64,000 nt of DNA, taken from the NCBI GenBank assembly GCA_016718805.1, contig JADKCP010000002.1, forward strand, positions 124,001-188,000, written 5' to 3'. A program made the translations under genes and the position numbers. The notes beneath the pieces are model-generated. The model was not told the origin of the DNA. It was given only the letters and a program-made list of their open reading frames with translations, and did no database searches. The stretch's first letter is position 1. Each line of letters starts with the position of its first letter. This stretch comes from Bacteroidota bacterium (GTDB lineage Bacteria > Bacteroidota > Bacteroidia > UBA4408). This document shows, piece after piece, positions 28,716 through 37,832 of this stretch.

Positions 28716-28751
28716 AAAAGAGGTTTCTGTTTTTTAATGGAAACCTCTTTT
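28716..28751 (+). terminator. Perfect 12-bp hairpin, terminator or leader attenuator
   Basis: AAAAGAGGTTTC pairs exactly with GAAACCTCTTTT around a 12-nt T-rich loop. It ends only 13 nt before the ATG at 28765. It could end the nnr transcript, but there is then no room for a promoter for the next gene, so readthrough or attenuation must be considered. Confidence 0.6.
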
Positions 28752-28764
28752 AGAATGCTGCAAA

Positions 28765-29991
28765 ATGAAAAAATTATTTCTAGTGTTTGTTGGTGTAATA
28801 ATTATTTGCAGTTATACATTTGCTCAAAATAACCTTGTAATAAATGGGGATTTTGAAACAAAAACAGCTTGTCCAATTAGTGGTTTTGAAATAAATAAAG
28901 TTCCTCCTTGGGAAACACCTAATTTAGGTACACCAGATTTTTTTGATTCATGTGGCAATACTATAGTTTCAGTTCCTAACAATAGTATTGGCTTTCAAAA
29001 AGCACATTCTGGATCGGGTTATTTAGGTATTGGAGTTTACTTTGTAACTTCAATTTCATCAAATTATAGAGAGTATTTACAGGGCACATTAAGTAAAAAA
29101 TTAATTCCAGCCCATAAGTATTTGTTAGAATTCTATATAAGTTTAGCCGATATTCCTTATCAAAATTCTAGTATTGTTGCGATAAATAAAATTGGCGCAT
29201 TTATAACACAAAATTCCTTTTATAGTGGTACTATTTCCAGTCTTCAATTTGTTCCACAAATTATTAGTGACACTACAATATTCTATTCTGATACCACAAA
29301 TTGGATGAAAGTAAAAGGAATATATAAAGCTAATGGAAATGAAAAATATATCACCTTAGGTAATTTTAGTAATGATTCATTAACTGGTTACCAACCAATA
29401 GTAAATAGTAATATCCTGCCAATTAGTATTTTACTTTCTTACTACTACATCGACGATGTAAGCCTCTACGAAATTACCGAACCACGTGCCATTGCCGATA
29501 CCACTATATGCCTTGGCGATAGTTTAATTATTGGTGCTAACGATACTGCTATTGCTTGTAATTGGTATCCTGCTGCGGGAATAAACGATACAAGCCTCAC
29601 CAACCCCAATGCATCGCCCAAGCAGAGTACCTGGTATTATGTTAGCCATTACAATAGCTTTGGCTACCTCGCTAAAGATAGTGTGTACATTACTGTTATA
29701 AATTGCAGTAACGAAAGCAGTCTTATGTTACCAAATATTATTAGCCCCAATAACGACGGAATTAATGATGTTTTTACAGCTAAGTCAACTAATTTAGCAA
29801 GTTTCAACTGTCAATTAATAAATCGCTGGGGTGTTTTAGTGGCAGAACTTTCAGAACCAAATCAAAGTTGGAACGGAACTACCAAAAGCGGTGTTGCATT
29901 ACCTGAAGGTGTTTATTACTACGTAGTTTCTGCTAAAGGAAAAGACGATAAGGAGTATAATTTGAAAGGATTTGTTAGTTTGGTAAGGTGA
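28765..29991 (+). CDS. T9SS type B cargo protein (gliding-motility-associated C-terminal domain)
   Basis: The 408-residue product has a signal peptide (VFVGVIIICSYTFAQ). It has an N-terminal beta-sandwich beginning NNLVINGDFE, a carbohydrate-binding-module-like opening, with phrases HSGSGYLGIGVYF and YYIDDVSLYE. A short Ig-like stretch follows (TICLGDSLIIGAND, about 245-310). The last 85 residues are a type B sorting domain with SPNNDGINDVF, NRWGVLV and GVYYYVV. It should be exported by T9SS and attached to or released from the surface. It is flanked by a 65-bp direct repeat, which suggests that the gene may move or recombine as a cassette. Confidence 0.85.
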   Translation: MKKLFLVFVGVIIICSYTFAQNNLVINGDFETKTACPISGFEINKVPPWETPNLGTPDFFDSCGNTIVSVPNNSIGFQKAHSGSGYLGIGVYFVTSISSNYREYLQGTLSKKLIPAHKYLLEFYISLADIPYQNSSIVAINKIGAFITQNSFYSGTISSLQFVPQIISDTTIFYSDTTNWMKVKGIYKANGNEKYITLGNFSNDSLTGYQPIVNSNILPISILLSYYYIDDVSLYEITEPRAIADTTICLGDSLIIGANDTAIACNWYPAAGINDTSLTNPNASPKQSTWYYVSHYNSFGYLAKDSVYITVINCSNESSLMLPNIISPNNDGINDVFTAKSTNLASFNCQLINRWGVLVAELSEPNQSWNGTTKSGVALPEGVYYYVVSAKGKDDKEYNLKGFVSLVR

Positions 29992-29995
29992 GGGT

Positions 29996-30310
29996 GAATT
30001 GTGAATTGAGAATTGAGAATTGAGAATTGAGAATTGGGAATTGTTGATTAAAGGTTTGAGAATCTGGGAATCTGGGAATTTGGGAATATTGTAATTTGAT
30101 TAATAAAAATCAGGGTAAGTCTGAATGTGAGAATCTGAGAATCTGAGAATGTGAGAATCTGGGAATGTGAGAATCTGGGAATCTGGGAATTTGGGAATAT
30201 TGTAATTTGATTAATAAAAATCAGGGGCAGTCTGAGCGAAGTCGAAGAGGTGCGCTGACGAGGTGTTTGATTAGTATTGAATGGATGAACTGATTGAGAA
30301 TTGAGAATGA
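29996..30310. repeat. Degenerate G-A-A-T-T-G-A / G-A-A-T-C-T-G-G microsatellite region with a 55-bp duplication
   Basis: GAATTGA-like heptamers (29996-30045) and GAATCTGG/GAATGTGA-like octamers (30060-30190) run in imperfect tandem. Within them a 55-bp block occurs twice, identically, at 30061-30115 and 30172-30226, spaced 111 bp. The region lies between the T9SS cargo gene and the DUF4834 gene (29992-30412) and holds no coding frame I trust. Confidence 0.8.
30231..30295. repeat. Direct repeat B, copy 2 (65 bp)
   Basis: Second copy of the repeat at 28521-28585, with two mismatches, in the same orientation, downstream of the T9SS cargo gene. Confidence 0.8.
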
Positions 30311-30412
30311 GTAAATGCAGATTTTTTTTATTAGCCCCAAAATAGCCCTACATTTACAGCTGGAAAAAACACCTAATTTTTTATTTTTCAAATTTTATTT
30401 AGCTCATTCATA

Positions 30413-30637
30413 ATGCAGGATTTTCTACTTACACTGGTTGTTATTTTTGTGTTGTTTCGAATTTTCAGAAACAGCACTAAACCCAGTTCTTCAAATTTTA
30501 ACTTTACTCAAAACAATTTCAACAACCACAGTAAAAAGCCTCAAGGCGAGGTTACTGTTGAATCTATTCCTGAAAATAAATCCCGTAACAAGCCTTCAAA
30601 TAACGGCGATTATGTTGATTATGAAGAAGTGAAGTAA
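30413..30637 (+). CDS. DUF4834-like small membrane protein
   Basis: The 74-residue product has one N-terminal helix (FLLTLVVIFVLFRIF), then a Ser/Asn/Lys-rich tail that ends in GDYVDYEEVK. This end is characteristic of the DUF4834 proteins of Bacteroidota, as far as I recall. The function is unknown. It lies 39 nt upstream of the YfhO-like gene on the same strand; a TATTTTTG box between them (30645-30652) could give the latter its own promoter. Confidence 0.75.
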   Translation: MQDFLLTLVVIFVLFRIFRNSTKPSSSNFNFTQNNFNNHSKKPQGEVTVESIPENKSRNKPSNNGDYVDYEEVK

Positions 30638-30676
30638 GTTTTTCTATTTTTGCCCTAATTACAATCCATTCTTTTT

Positions 30677-33113
30677 ATGAATAATTCTCTTAAAAAAATC
30701 ATTCCGCACGCTCTTGCTGTGCTTTCCTTTATACTCATAACCTTGGTTTATTTTAGTCCTTTACTCGAAGGAAAAAAATTAAAACAAGCCGACGTTTCTA
30801 ACTTTAAAGGCATGTCGAAAGAAATAGTCGACTACCGCGAAGCACACCCCGGCGAAGAGCCACTTTGGACAAATTCCATGTTTAGCGGTATGCCGGCTTA
30901 TCAAATTTCGGTTTTGTATCCGTCAAACCTGGTAAAAAATTTAACCAAGGTATTTTCATTTGGCTTGCCTCACCCCGCTCCTATTGTATTGCTCTGCTTT
31001 TTAGGATTTTATTTTTTATTGCTCACGTTTGAAGTCGATATTTTATTAGCCCTGGTTGGCGCATTAGCATTTGGTTTTTCGTCGTACTTTCTAATCTTAA
31101 TTGAAGCAGGACACAATCCCAAAGGCTATGCTATTGCTTACATGGCACCCGTAATTGCCGGAATTATTATGACTTATCGCGGAAAGTTTTTGCTGGGATC
31201 TGCTATCACCGCCATGGCACTTTCTCTTGAATTATCGGCAAACCACTTACAAATTACCTATTATTTATTGCTCTGCGTAGCATTGCTTGTAGTAGTAGAA
31301 ATAATTGATGCTATTAAAGCTAAGGCATTGCCTCAATTTGTAAAAGCGAGTGCATTTTTAGTTGTTGCAGCGCTGTTGGCAGTAGGTCCAAACATCACCA
31401 ACCTTTGGGTAACTGTTGATTACGGAAAGTATACCACTCGAGGAACATCCGACCTTACTCACGATAAAGAAAATAAAACCTCCGGTTTAGATAAGGATTA
31501 TGCAACTGCTTGGAGTTACGGACAAGGTGAAACTTTTTCGTTAATGATTCCAAACTTCAACGGAGGTTCTTCAGGCGCAATTGGCGATAACAAAAGTGCT
31601 CTTGAAAAAGTAGATCCCGAATTTCGTCAGTATATCGCAAATGTTGATTCGTATTTTGGGAATCAACCCTTTACTTCAGGTCCTGTTTATGCCGGAGCCT
31701 TGGTTGTATTCTTATTTGTATTGGGATTGTTTATCGTGAAAAGCAACTTACGCTGGTGGTTACTTGCCGCTACTGTTTTTTCAATATTGCTAGGTTGGGG
31801 AAAAAATTTCATGCCATTAACCGAATTTTTCTTGGAGCACTTTCCGGGCTACAATAAATTCCGTGCGGTTTCGATGATATTGGTGATTGCTGAATTATGT
31901 ATTCCATTATTGGCAATACTCGCTGTGAAAGAAATTTATACACAACCTCAAATTTTAAAAGAAAAACGAAATCAGTTTTATATAGCCTTTGGATTAACTG
32001 GTGGTTTGTGCTTGTTATTTTATATGCTACCCAACCTATTTATTGATTTTTACAAAGTAGGTGAATACGAGGACATAACAGCCCAATTAAAGAAAAAGCC
32101 AGTTGAGTCAGGATCAAATAAATGTATTTTTAGCAGGTGTAGAAGAAGCACGAAGAAGCATTTTTACTGCGGATGCATTGCGCAGCTTTTTCTTTATTCT
32201 ATTGGGTGCAGGTGTTGTATTCACATACTCTATCAAGAACTTTAATAAGAATATTTTAATTGGAACTTTAGGCTTTTTAATTTTGGTTGATATGTGGGTA
32301 GTAGATAAGCGCTATTTAAACAAAGATAATTTCGTTTCGAAAAGCTTTGTTGATTCTCCTTTTGATTTGACACAAGCCAATCAACAAATTTTAAGTGACA
32401 AGGATCCTAATTTTAGAGTATTTAATACTACTGTGAGTACATTTAATGATGCCAGTACATCTTATTTTCATAAATCAATTGGAGGTTACCATGGTGCTAA
32501 ATTGAAGCGTTATCAAGAATTAATTGAAATGCAAATCAGTAAAAACAACATGGAAGTGTTAAACATGTTGAACACAAAATACTTTATTGTGAGCGACGAG
32601 CAAAAACAGCCCATAGCTCAACGTAATCCGGTTGCCTGTGGAAACGCATGGTTTGTTCCGAATTACAAAATTGTAGCAAATGCCGATTCTGAAATGGCTG
32701 CATTAAGCAAAATAAAACCTAAGGAGTTTATGGTAGTTGACAAAAAATACGAAGCTAATCTTTCAGGATTTACTGCTGCTTTTGACTCAAGTGCTACCAT
32801 TGGATTAACCAGTTATCAGCCTAATAACTTGGTGTATAAAAGTAATTCATCGAAGGAACAGTTGGCCGTATTTTCAGAAATTTATTATCCCGATGGATGG
32901 AATGCCTATATTGATGGTAAGCAACACGATTATTTTGGATGCAACTACGTGTTACGTGCAATGCGCATTCCTGCAGGTGCTCATACTATTGAATTTAAGT
33001 TTGAACCTAAAACTTATAAAACAGGTGAACAGATTGCCCTTGCCAGTTCAATACTGTTGTATCTGGTTTTAGGAGGAGCATTGTACATGGAGTGGAAAAG
33101 GAAAAATTCTTAA
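30677..33113 (+). CDS. YfhO-like polytopic membrane protein, frameshifted
   Basis: Two overlapping frames (30677-32245 and 32103-33113) form one gene. The first carries ten or more hydrophobic helices and the entry SNFKGMSKEIVDYREAHPGEEPLWTN-like periplasmic loop typical of the YfhO/GT39-like family. The shift is in the A run at about 32091-32097; removing one A gives KKSQLSQDQINVFLAG and joins the frames. The restored protein has about 812 residues. The second part carries the last helices and a soluble end (YYPDGWNAYIDGK). YfhO proteins are thought to be lipid-linked sugar transferases, though substrates in Bacteroidota are unknown. It is followed by a glycosyltransferase gene. Confidence 0.82.
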
Positions 33114-33193
33114 GCTTAAATCATTCAGCAAGCTTATTCTAACAACATTTTTGATTAGGACTTCGCTTTGATTGAACATACACAAAACACATT

Positions 33194-34483
33194 TTGAAAA
33201 AGGTTCTAGTTATTAGTTATTATTGGCCGCCAAGCGGTGGTGCAGGCGTACAGCGTTGGCTGAAATATTCGAAATACCTTCCTGAATTTGGTATAGAACC
33301 TGTTGTTGTTACTGTAAATCCTGGTGAAGCTGCATATCCTGTTATTGATAATTCCTTGTTGTACGAAGTACCTAAATCAATAAAAGTACATACTACTCGC
33401 ACCTTCGAGCCTTTTGAATTTTACAAATTGCTTTCACGAAAAAAACAAATTCCTTTCGCAGGATTTGCTAACGAAGGAAAAGTTACTTTGTTTAAAAAAC
33501 TGATGCGTTTTATTAGAGGCAACTTCTTTATTCCTGACGGAAGAATAGGTTGGAATAATTACGCTTTTGAAAAATGCTGTGAGCTAATTGAATCTCAAAA
33601 TATCGATACTTTTCTTATTACCAGTCCTCCTCAATCATCACAACTAATTGGACTAAAACTTAAAAAGAAATACAAGCTTAAATGGATTGCCGATATACGA
33701 GACCCTTGGACCGATATTTATTACTACAACAAGCTATACCACACAAGCTGGGCGAAAAAGAAAGATGCCCGTTATGAGCGTGAGGTGATTGAACAAGCCG
33801 ATCATTTGATTGTAGTAAGTGAAGCGATTAAAAATAGTTTTGCAGGTAAAACCACTAAAGTTGATCTTTCAAAAATTCATGTTATTCCCAACGGTTTTGA
33901 TGAAAATGATTTTGCGAATAAACAAGCCGATAATCCACCGGAGTTTGTGATTACCTATACCGGTACTATTACAGCAGATTATAAAATTGACGCATTTATT
34001 GATGGATTTAAAGAATTGATAAATGAACACAAAGACGTAAAGTTTAAACTGCGTTTTGTGGGTAGTGTTGCCGGAGTTCAAAAAGGTCAATTTGAGAAAA
34101 AGTTATACCATGCTGTTGAGTTTGTAAACCATGTTTCGCATGTTGAATCAATCAACTATTTAATGCGAAGTACCTTGGTTTTGCTCGCCATTCCGGATGT
34201 AAAAGGAAATGAAGGTATATTAACCGGGAAATTGTTCGAGTACCTTGCTTCACAAAAATTTATTTTTTGTTTAGGTCCTGTAAACGGTGAAGCTGCCCAA
34301 ATAATTGAAGAGTGCGAAGCAGGAATTAGTTTTGAACACAGCGATGCAAGAGGAATAAAAGAAGGTTTGTTAGGCTTACTAAATAAATGGAAAGCGCAAG
34401 AAGTACTGAGAAAAAATTCTAGTCAGTATAAAAAATACTCACGCCAGATTCAAGCAAAAAACATTGCTGAAATTATTTTGTAG
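33194..34483 (+). CDS. GT4-like glycosyltransferase
   Basis: The 429-residue product starts at TTG with MKKVLVISYYWPPSGGAGVQ, the usual N-terminus of GT-B fold glycosyltransferases. It has WIADIRDPWTDIY and VIPNGFDENDF in the linker and ILTGKLFEYLASQKF in the C-terminal nucleotide-sugar site, with a Glu in NEGILTGKLFEYL. The sugar donor and acceptor cannot be read. It is convergent with the methyltransferase gene at 34489, with 5 nt between the stops, and closes the sugar cluster on its left. Confidence 0.87.
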   Translation: MKKVLVISYYWPPSGGAGVQRWLKYSKYLPEFGIEPVVVTVNPGEAAYPVIDNSLLYEVPKSIKVHTTRTFEPFEFYKLLSRKKQIPFAGFANEGKVTLFKKLMRFIRGNFFIPDGRIGWNNYAFEKCCELIESQNIDTFLITSPPQSSQLIGLKLKKKYKLKWIADIRDPWTDIYYYNKLYHTSWAKKKDARYEREVIEQADHLIVVSEAIKNSFAGKTTKVDLSKIHVIPNGFDENDFANKQADNPPEFVITYTGTITADYKIDAFIDGFKELINEHKDVKFKLRFVGSVAGVQKGQFEKKLYHAVEFVNHVSHVESINYLMRSTLVLLAIPDVKGNEGILTGKLFEYLASQKFIFCLGPVNGEAAQIIEECEAGISFEHSDARGIKEGLLGLLNKWKAQEVLRKNSSQYKKYSRQIQAKNIAEIIL

Positions 34484-34488
34484 TTATT

Positions 34489-35571
34489 CTATTTCTCAGC
34501 AAGTATGGAAATAAAAGGTGCCAAAAAGGTGGCATTTTTACCCAATAATTTAATCTTAAAATTTATAATCGGACTAATCCAATTAAGCGGTTTTTGCGGA
34601 TAGTGGGTGTTGTAGAAACCATTGATATAGCTGAAATTGAAATTGTTTTTTTCAATCATCCTTTGGTATTCAGTTAATGGAACTAAATGTTCAACCCAGC
34701 TACCTGATTCGGGTGAACAAGTATTTGTTGGATGACTCAATTCATCAGGAATAACTCCGTTTGTAAGATAGTTTTGAACAGCACTAATTATATCGGCTTT
34801 GTGTTTTCCTCTAGTGGCTTTAGTTAGCTTATTAACCTCAATCTCACTTATGTTTGGAAAAGCAAGCTGAATAATTTTTTTACGTTGATTCCAACCGGAA
34901 TTTTCAGGATCCAGTTTTTTTTCACCCCAAGCTACAGGATTTCCTTTGAGTTCAAAAGTAACCTGTAATTTTTTGGTGTACCAATTTACCAATGGATTGC
35001 GCATGTTGGCGGTAGTGCTTAAAAAAAGCAACAATTTATCGCTTTTAATGCGCGAAGTTTCTTTAAAAAACAAATCTAAATCGTACACATGCTCAATTAC
35101 ATTTCTAGAGCCAAGTATGTTTAAATTTAGCTGATTCGTATTAACAAAATCAACAAATTCTTTGGTATCGCCATTTATAAAGTAGTCAATTTTAATTCCC
35201 AGTTCATTGGCAATTAATTTAGCATCTGCAGATATTATCGGATTTAAATCCTGATGAATTACTGTTTTAACACCTGCCAACTTAGCCAATAAAGAAAGCA
35301 TGCCAATTCCACCACCGTGATCGAGCAAGGTTATTTCAGTAAACTCCTTTTTCACCTTACTTTGCGCCCACATCAACATAAACACATAGGATTGTAACAT
35401 GTAAGTTAGTTTGCGCAAATCGTACGCATAATATCGCTTTCCATAATCTGAAAGTGCTAAGGACTTATAATTTAAATTGAGGAGTTTATTCTCGAGTAAT
35501 GTTGCTGCATCATTAAGCAATTTAGCTTTTGATGTATCTGAAGGAAGCAGCGCGAGTGGAATAAATTTCAA
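34489..35571 (-). CDS. Class I SAM-dependent methyltransferase-like protein
   Basis: The 360-residue product has SAM motif I as LLDHGGGIGMLSLLAK (82-97) and an acidic motif II in VIHQDLNP, followed by NILGSRNVIEHVYDLDLF (motif IV-like, with NVIEH in place of the more usual DVLEH). The last 100 residues have no catalytic motif that I recognise. It is the last gene of the minus-strand sugar cluster. Likely roles are methylation of a sugar or of a lipid-linked glycan, by context only. Confidence 0.72.
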   Translation of the reverse strand: MKFIPLALLPSDTSKAKLLNDAATLLENKLLNLNYKSLALSDYGKRYYAYDLRKLTYMLQSYVFMLMWAQSKVKKEFTEITLLDHGGGIGMLSLLAKLAGVKTVIHQDLNPIISADAKLIANELGIKIDYFINGDTKEFVDFVNTNQLNLNILGSRNVIEHVYDLDLFFKETSRIKSDKLLLFLSTTANMRNPLVNWYTKKLQVTFELKGNPVAWGEKKLDPENSGWNQRKKIIQLAFPNISEIEVNKLTKATRGKHKADIISAVQNYLTNGVIPDELSHPTNTCSPESGSWVEHLVPLTEYQRMIEKNNFNFSYINGFYNTHYPQKPLNWISPIINFKIKLLGKNATFLAPFISILAEK

Positions 35572-35700
35572 GTTGAGAACTATTTTTTACAAGTGAATTC
35601 GAGTTGACTATGACTATAAAATTCCAGGTTCTTTGTTTAACAATCAATTCCGGCACATGTAAGAATCAATCTTTTGCGCGAATTGTTTTAACTAGTAAAA

Positions 35701-36312
35701 TTACATGGGAGTGTTTTTGTTGAAAATATCAATTGTATCCTTACAATACATTTTCGCATCCAAAATGCAATGAATAATTAAGTTGTGAAGTACTTCAACA
35801 AATCCATACGAATAAGCAGGTACATAAAAATTTATGTGTCCCAATTTTTTCAAAGGATTATCTGTTTTAAATCCTGAAAAAGTTATTACTGAACAACCCG
35901 ATTTCTGTGCTTCTTCGGCTGCGTTTAAAATATTTTTCGAACTTCCTGAGCTACTGATACACATGGCGATATCACCTGATTCAGCAAACATTTGTATTGG
36001 AGCTGAAAAAACGTGTTCGAAACTAATATCGTTTGCCAAACAAGTTAAGAGCGACGAATCGTTAAAAGCGGTGGCTTTAACTTTTCCATTTTTCCAAAAA
36101 TCAATTGCCATGTGACTGGTAATACCTGCGCTGCCACCATTTCCTGCGAACATAATTTTTTTGTTTGCAGTTTGTGCTTTCAGCACCAGTTCTACACACT
36201 TATTAATTGCTTCGCTATACGAAATTTGTGTAGTGCCTTCAAAAGCTTCAATACCGGCAAAGGCCTTCGAAAATGCGGCAGTATAGTTATCTGTGAAATC
36301 AGAAATTGTCAT
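35701..36312 (-). CDS. gmhA: SIS-domain phosphoheptose isomerase, GmhA-like
   Basis: The 203-residue product has the SIS fold with the phosphate loop GNGGSA (57-62) and a second Ser-rich loop SSSGSSKN. Its length and features match D-sedoheptulose 7-phosphate isomerase, which gives D-glycero-D-manno-heptose 7-phosphate. It is 2 nt downstream of the fused nucleotidyltransferase/kinase gene. This supports a heptose pathway, though other sugar phosphates remain possible. Confidence 0.8.
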   Translation of the reverse strand: MTISDFTDNYTAAFSKAFAGIEAFEGTTQISYSEAINKCVELVLKAQTANKKIMFAGNGGSAGITSHMAIDFWKNGKVKATAFNDSSLLTCLANDISFEHVFSAPIQMFAESGDIAMCISSSGSSKNILNAAEEAQKSGCSVITFSGFKTDNPLKKLGHINFYVPAYSYGFVEVLHNLIIHCILDAKMYCKDTIDIFNKNTPM

Positions 36313-36314
36313 GA

Positions 36315-37832
36315 TTATTTTAATAAGTGTTTAATAAATTTAGTGAGGTCCTTTTTGTAAACCGGATGTTCATTTCCGATTATTTCAACAGCTAAAGAAC
36401 CAACACAATTTCCTACAAAGATAATTATTTCGGGAGCAACTCCCATTTGTGCGCACAAGGCTGTTACCGATAGTACTGCATCACCGGCTCCAACCGAATC
36501 TTTTACAGCAGATGCTAATGCAGGAGCTTTGGCAAATGTTTTATCGTAATAAATTACACTGCCCTCCTGCCCTAACGTAATTTGAATTAACTCAGCATGG
36601 GAAATAGCTTTTAGTTTTTCAATCAAAGGCTCTACCGCACCATAATTATCGCCAAAAGGCAAGCGCAATTCCTTTTCGTCAATTGAAATATAATTGGCGC
36701 GCGAATATTTGGTAATGTAATTAAACCCATAGTTATTGCTATTGGTTTGGGCATTTACGGCAAGGTATTTCCCACTCTCTTCTAAAAACTTAATAATTGC
36801 CGGAGAAATTAATCCATGCCCAAAATCGGCAATCATCACCATGTCGTAATTAGCGAGCACGCTCTTCAAATATGTAATCATCTGCTCCTCCAATTCCTTT
36901 TCAATGTAGGAGTCGTTCATAAAAGTTACTTCAAACAACTTTATGTTTAAGTACTTATCGAGATACCTTCTCTTTGTAGGCGTAGGAGCATTTTTACGGT
37001 AAAAAAACTTTCGATCAACTGATGGAGACAATTTTTGTTCAATCAATTCCTGTTGTGTATTTTCTTCTCCCAAGCAGGTCATCATCTCGACTTTACCTGC
37101 AAACTGAGCCAAGTGATTGGCAATTGCAAGTACACCGCCGGCATAACTTTCGCCACGTAAATAAACACTCGAAATGGTAGGCGATTTTGACGATTTACCT
37201 AATGGTTTACAATAATGGTATTCATCAATAATAGTATCACCAATGACCAAAATTTTAGCGTCTTTTAATTTTTCAATTTCGGCAATTACGCTTTCGGCAC
37301 TGTGACGTGATTTAAAATCAGTTAGAAAACTTTGCACCGAATCGCTTAATGGTGAAAAATGCGCATTTATTAATTTTGAGGAAGAGAATTGCACTTCTTC
37401 GGTAATATAAAATTTACCACCAACAGCTTTAACCGCTTCTTCTTCAAATCCAATATTACCGGTAATATCGTCTTTGGCATTTTTATAATCCTGCCCTTTT
37501 ACATAAAAATCGGGCTTTACAATTTTTATGGTTTCAACTGCAGTTTCCCATTTGTTTAAGGCAACATAATCCACACATTGCAAGGCAGCTATTGCTTCCA
37601 TGCGGTGCATTTCGTTGAATACCGGTCGACCCGGACCTTTATTAACGAAACGGTCGGGTGTTAGCGTTACAATTAATACATCGGCAGTATTTTTTGCAGC
37701 TTCAAAATGCTTAATGTGCCCAAGGTGCATCAAATCGAAGCAACCGTGACAATGTGCAATTTTTTTACCCTCACTTTTTAAACTTGTGGTAATGCTTGCA
37801 AGAGCATCCAGCGCAATTATTTTTGAATTCAT
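36315..37832 (-). CDS. Bifunctional nucleotidyltransferase / PfkB kinase (HldE-like, domains in reverse order)
   Basis: The 505-residue product has an N-terminal cytidylyltransferase-like domain (about 22-165) with HGCFDLMHLGH (29-39), containing the HxGH nucleotide motif, and FSSSKLINAH. A C-terminal PfkB kinase domain (about 190-505) carries GDTIIDEYHY, AGGVLAIANHLA and the catalytic SVGAGDAVLS. In E. coli HldE the kinase comes first, so this fusion has the opposite order. With GmhA next door it should phosphorylate and activate a heptose; the nucleotide and stereochemistry are unknown. Its start overlaps the stop of the upstream epimerase gene by 1 nt. Confidence 0.82.
   Translation of the reverse strand: MNSKIIALDALASITTSLKSEGKKIAHCHGCFDLMHLGHIKHFEAAKNTADVLIVTLTPDRFVNKGPGRPVFNEMHRMEAIAALQCVDYVALNKWETAVETIKIVKPDFYVKGQDYKNAKDDITGNIGFEEEAVKAVGGKFYITEEVQFSSSKLINAHFSPLSDSVQSFLTDFKSRHSAESVIAEIEKLKDAKILVIGDTIIDEYHYCKPLGKSSKSPTISSVYLRGESYAGGVLAIANHLAQFAGKVEMMTCLGEENTQQELIEQKLSPSVDRKFFYRKNAPTPTKRRYLDKYLNIKLFEVTFMNDSYIEKELEEQMITYLKSVLANYDMVMIADFGHGLISPAIIKFLEESGKYLAVNAQTNSNNYGFNYITKYSRANYISIDEKELRLPFGDNYGAVEPLIEKLKAISHAELIQITLGQEGSVIYYDKTFAKAPALASAVKDSVGAGDAVLSVTALCAQMGVAPEIIIFVGNCVGSLAVEIIGNEHPVYKKDLTKFIKHLLK

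Noticed and set aside
28517..28717. Open frame of 66 codons on the minus strand
   Set aside because: It covers the 65-bp dispersed repeat and has no family resemblance or start signal; its end merely translates the repeat.
29996..30310. Short G-A-A-T repeats considered as CRISPR or replication iterons
   Set aside because: Units are only 7-8 bp, imperfect and without spacers; no replication gene or dnaA boxes are near.
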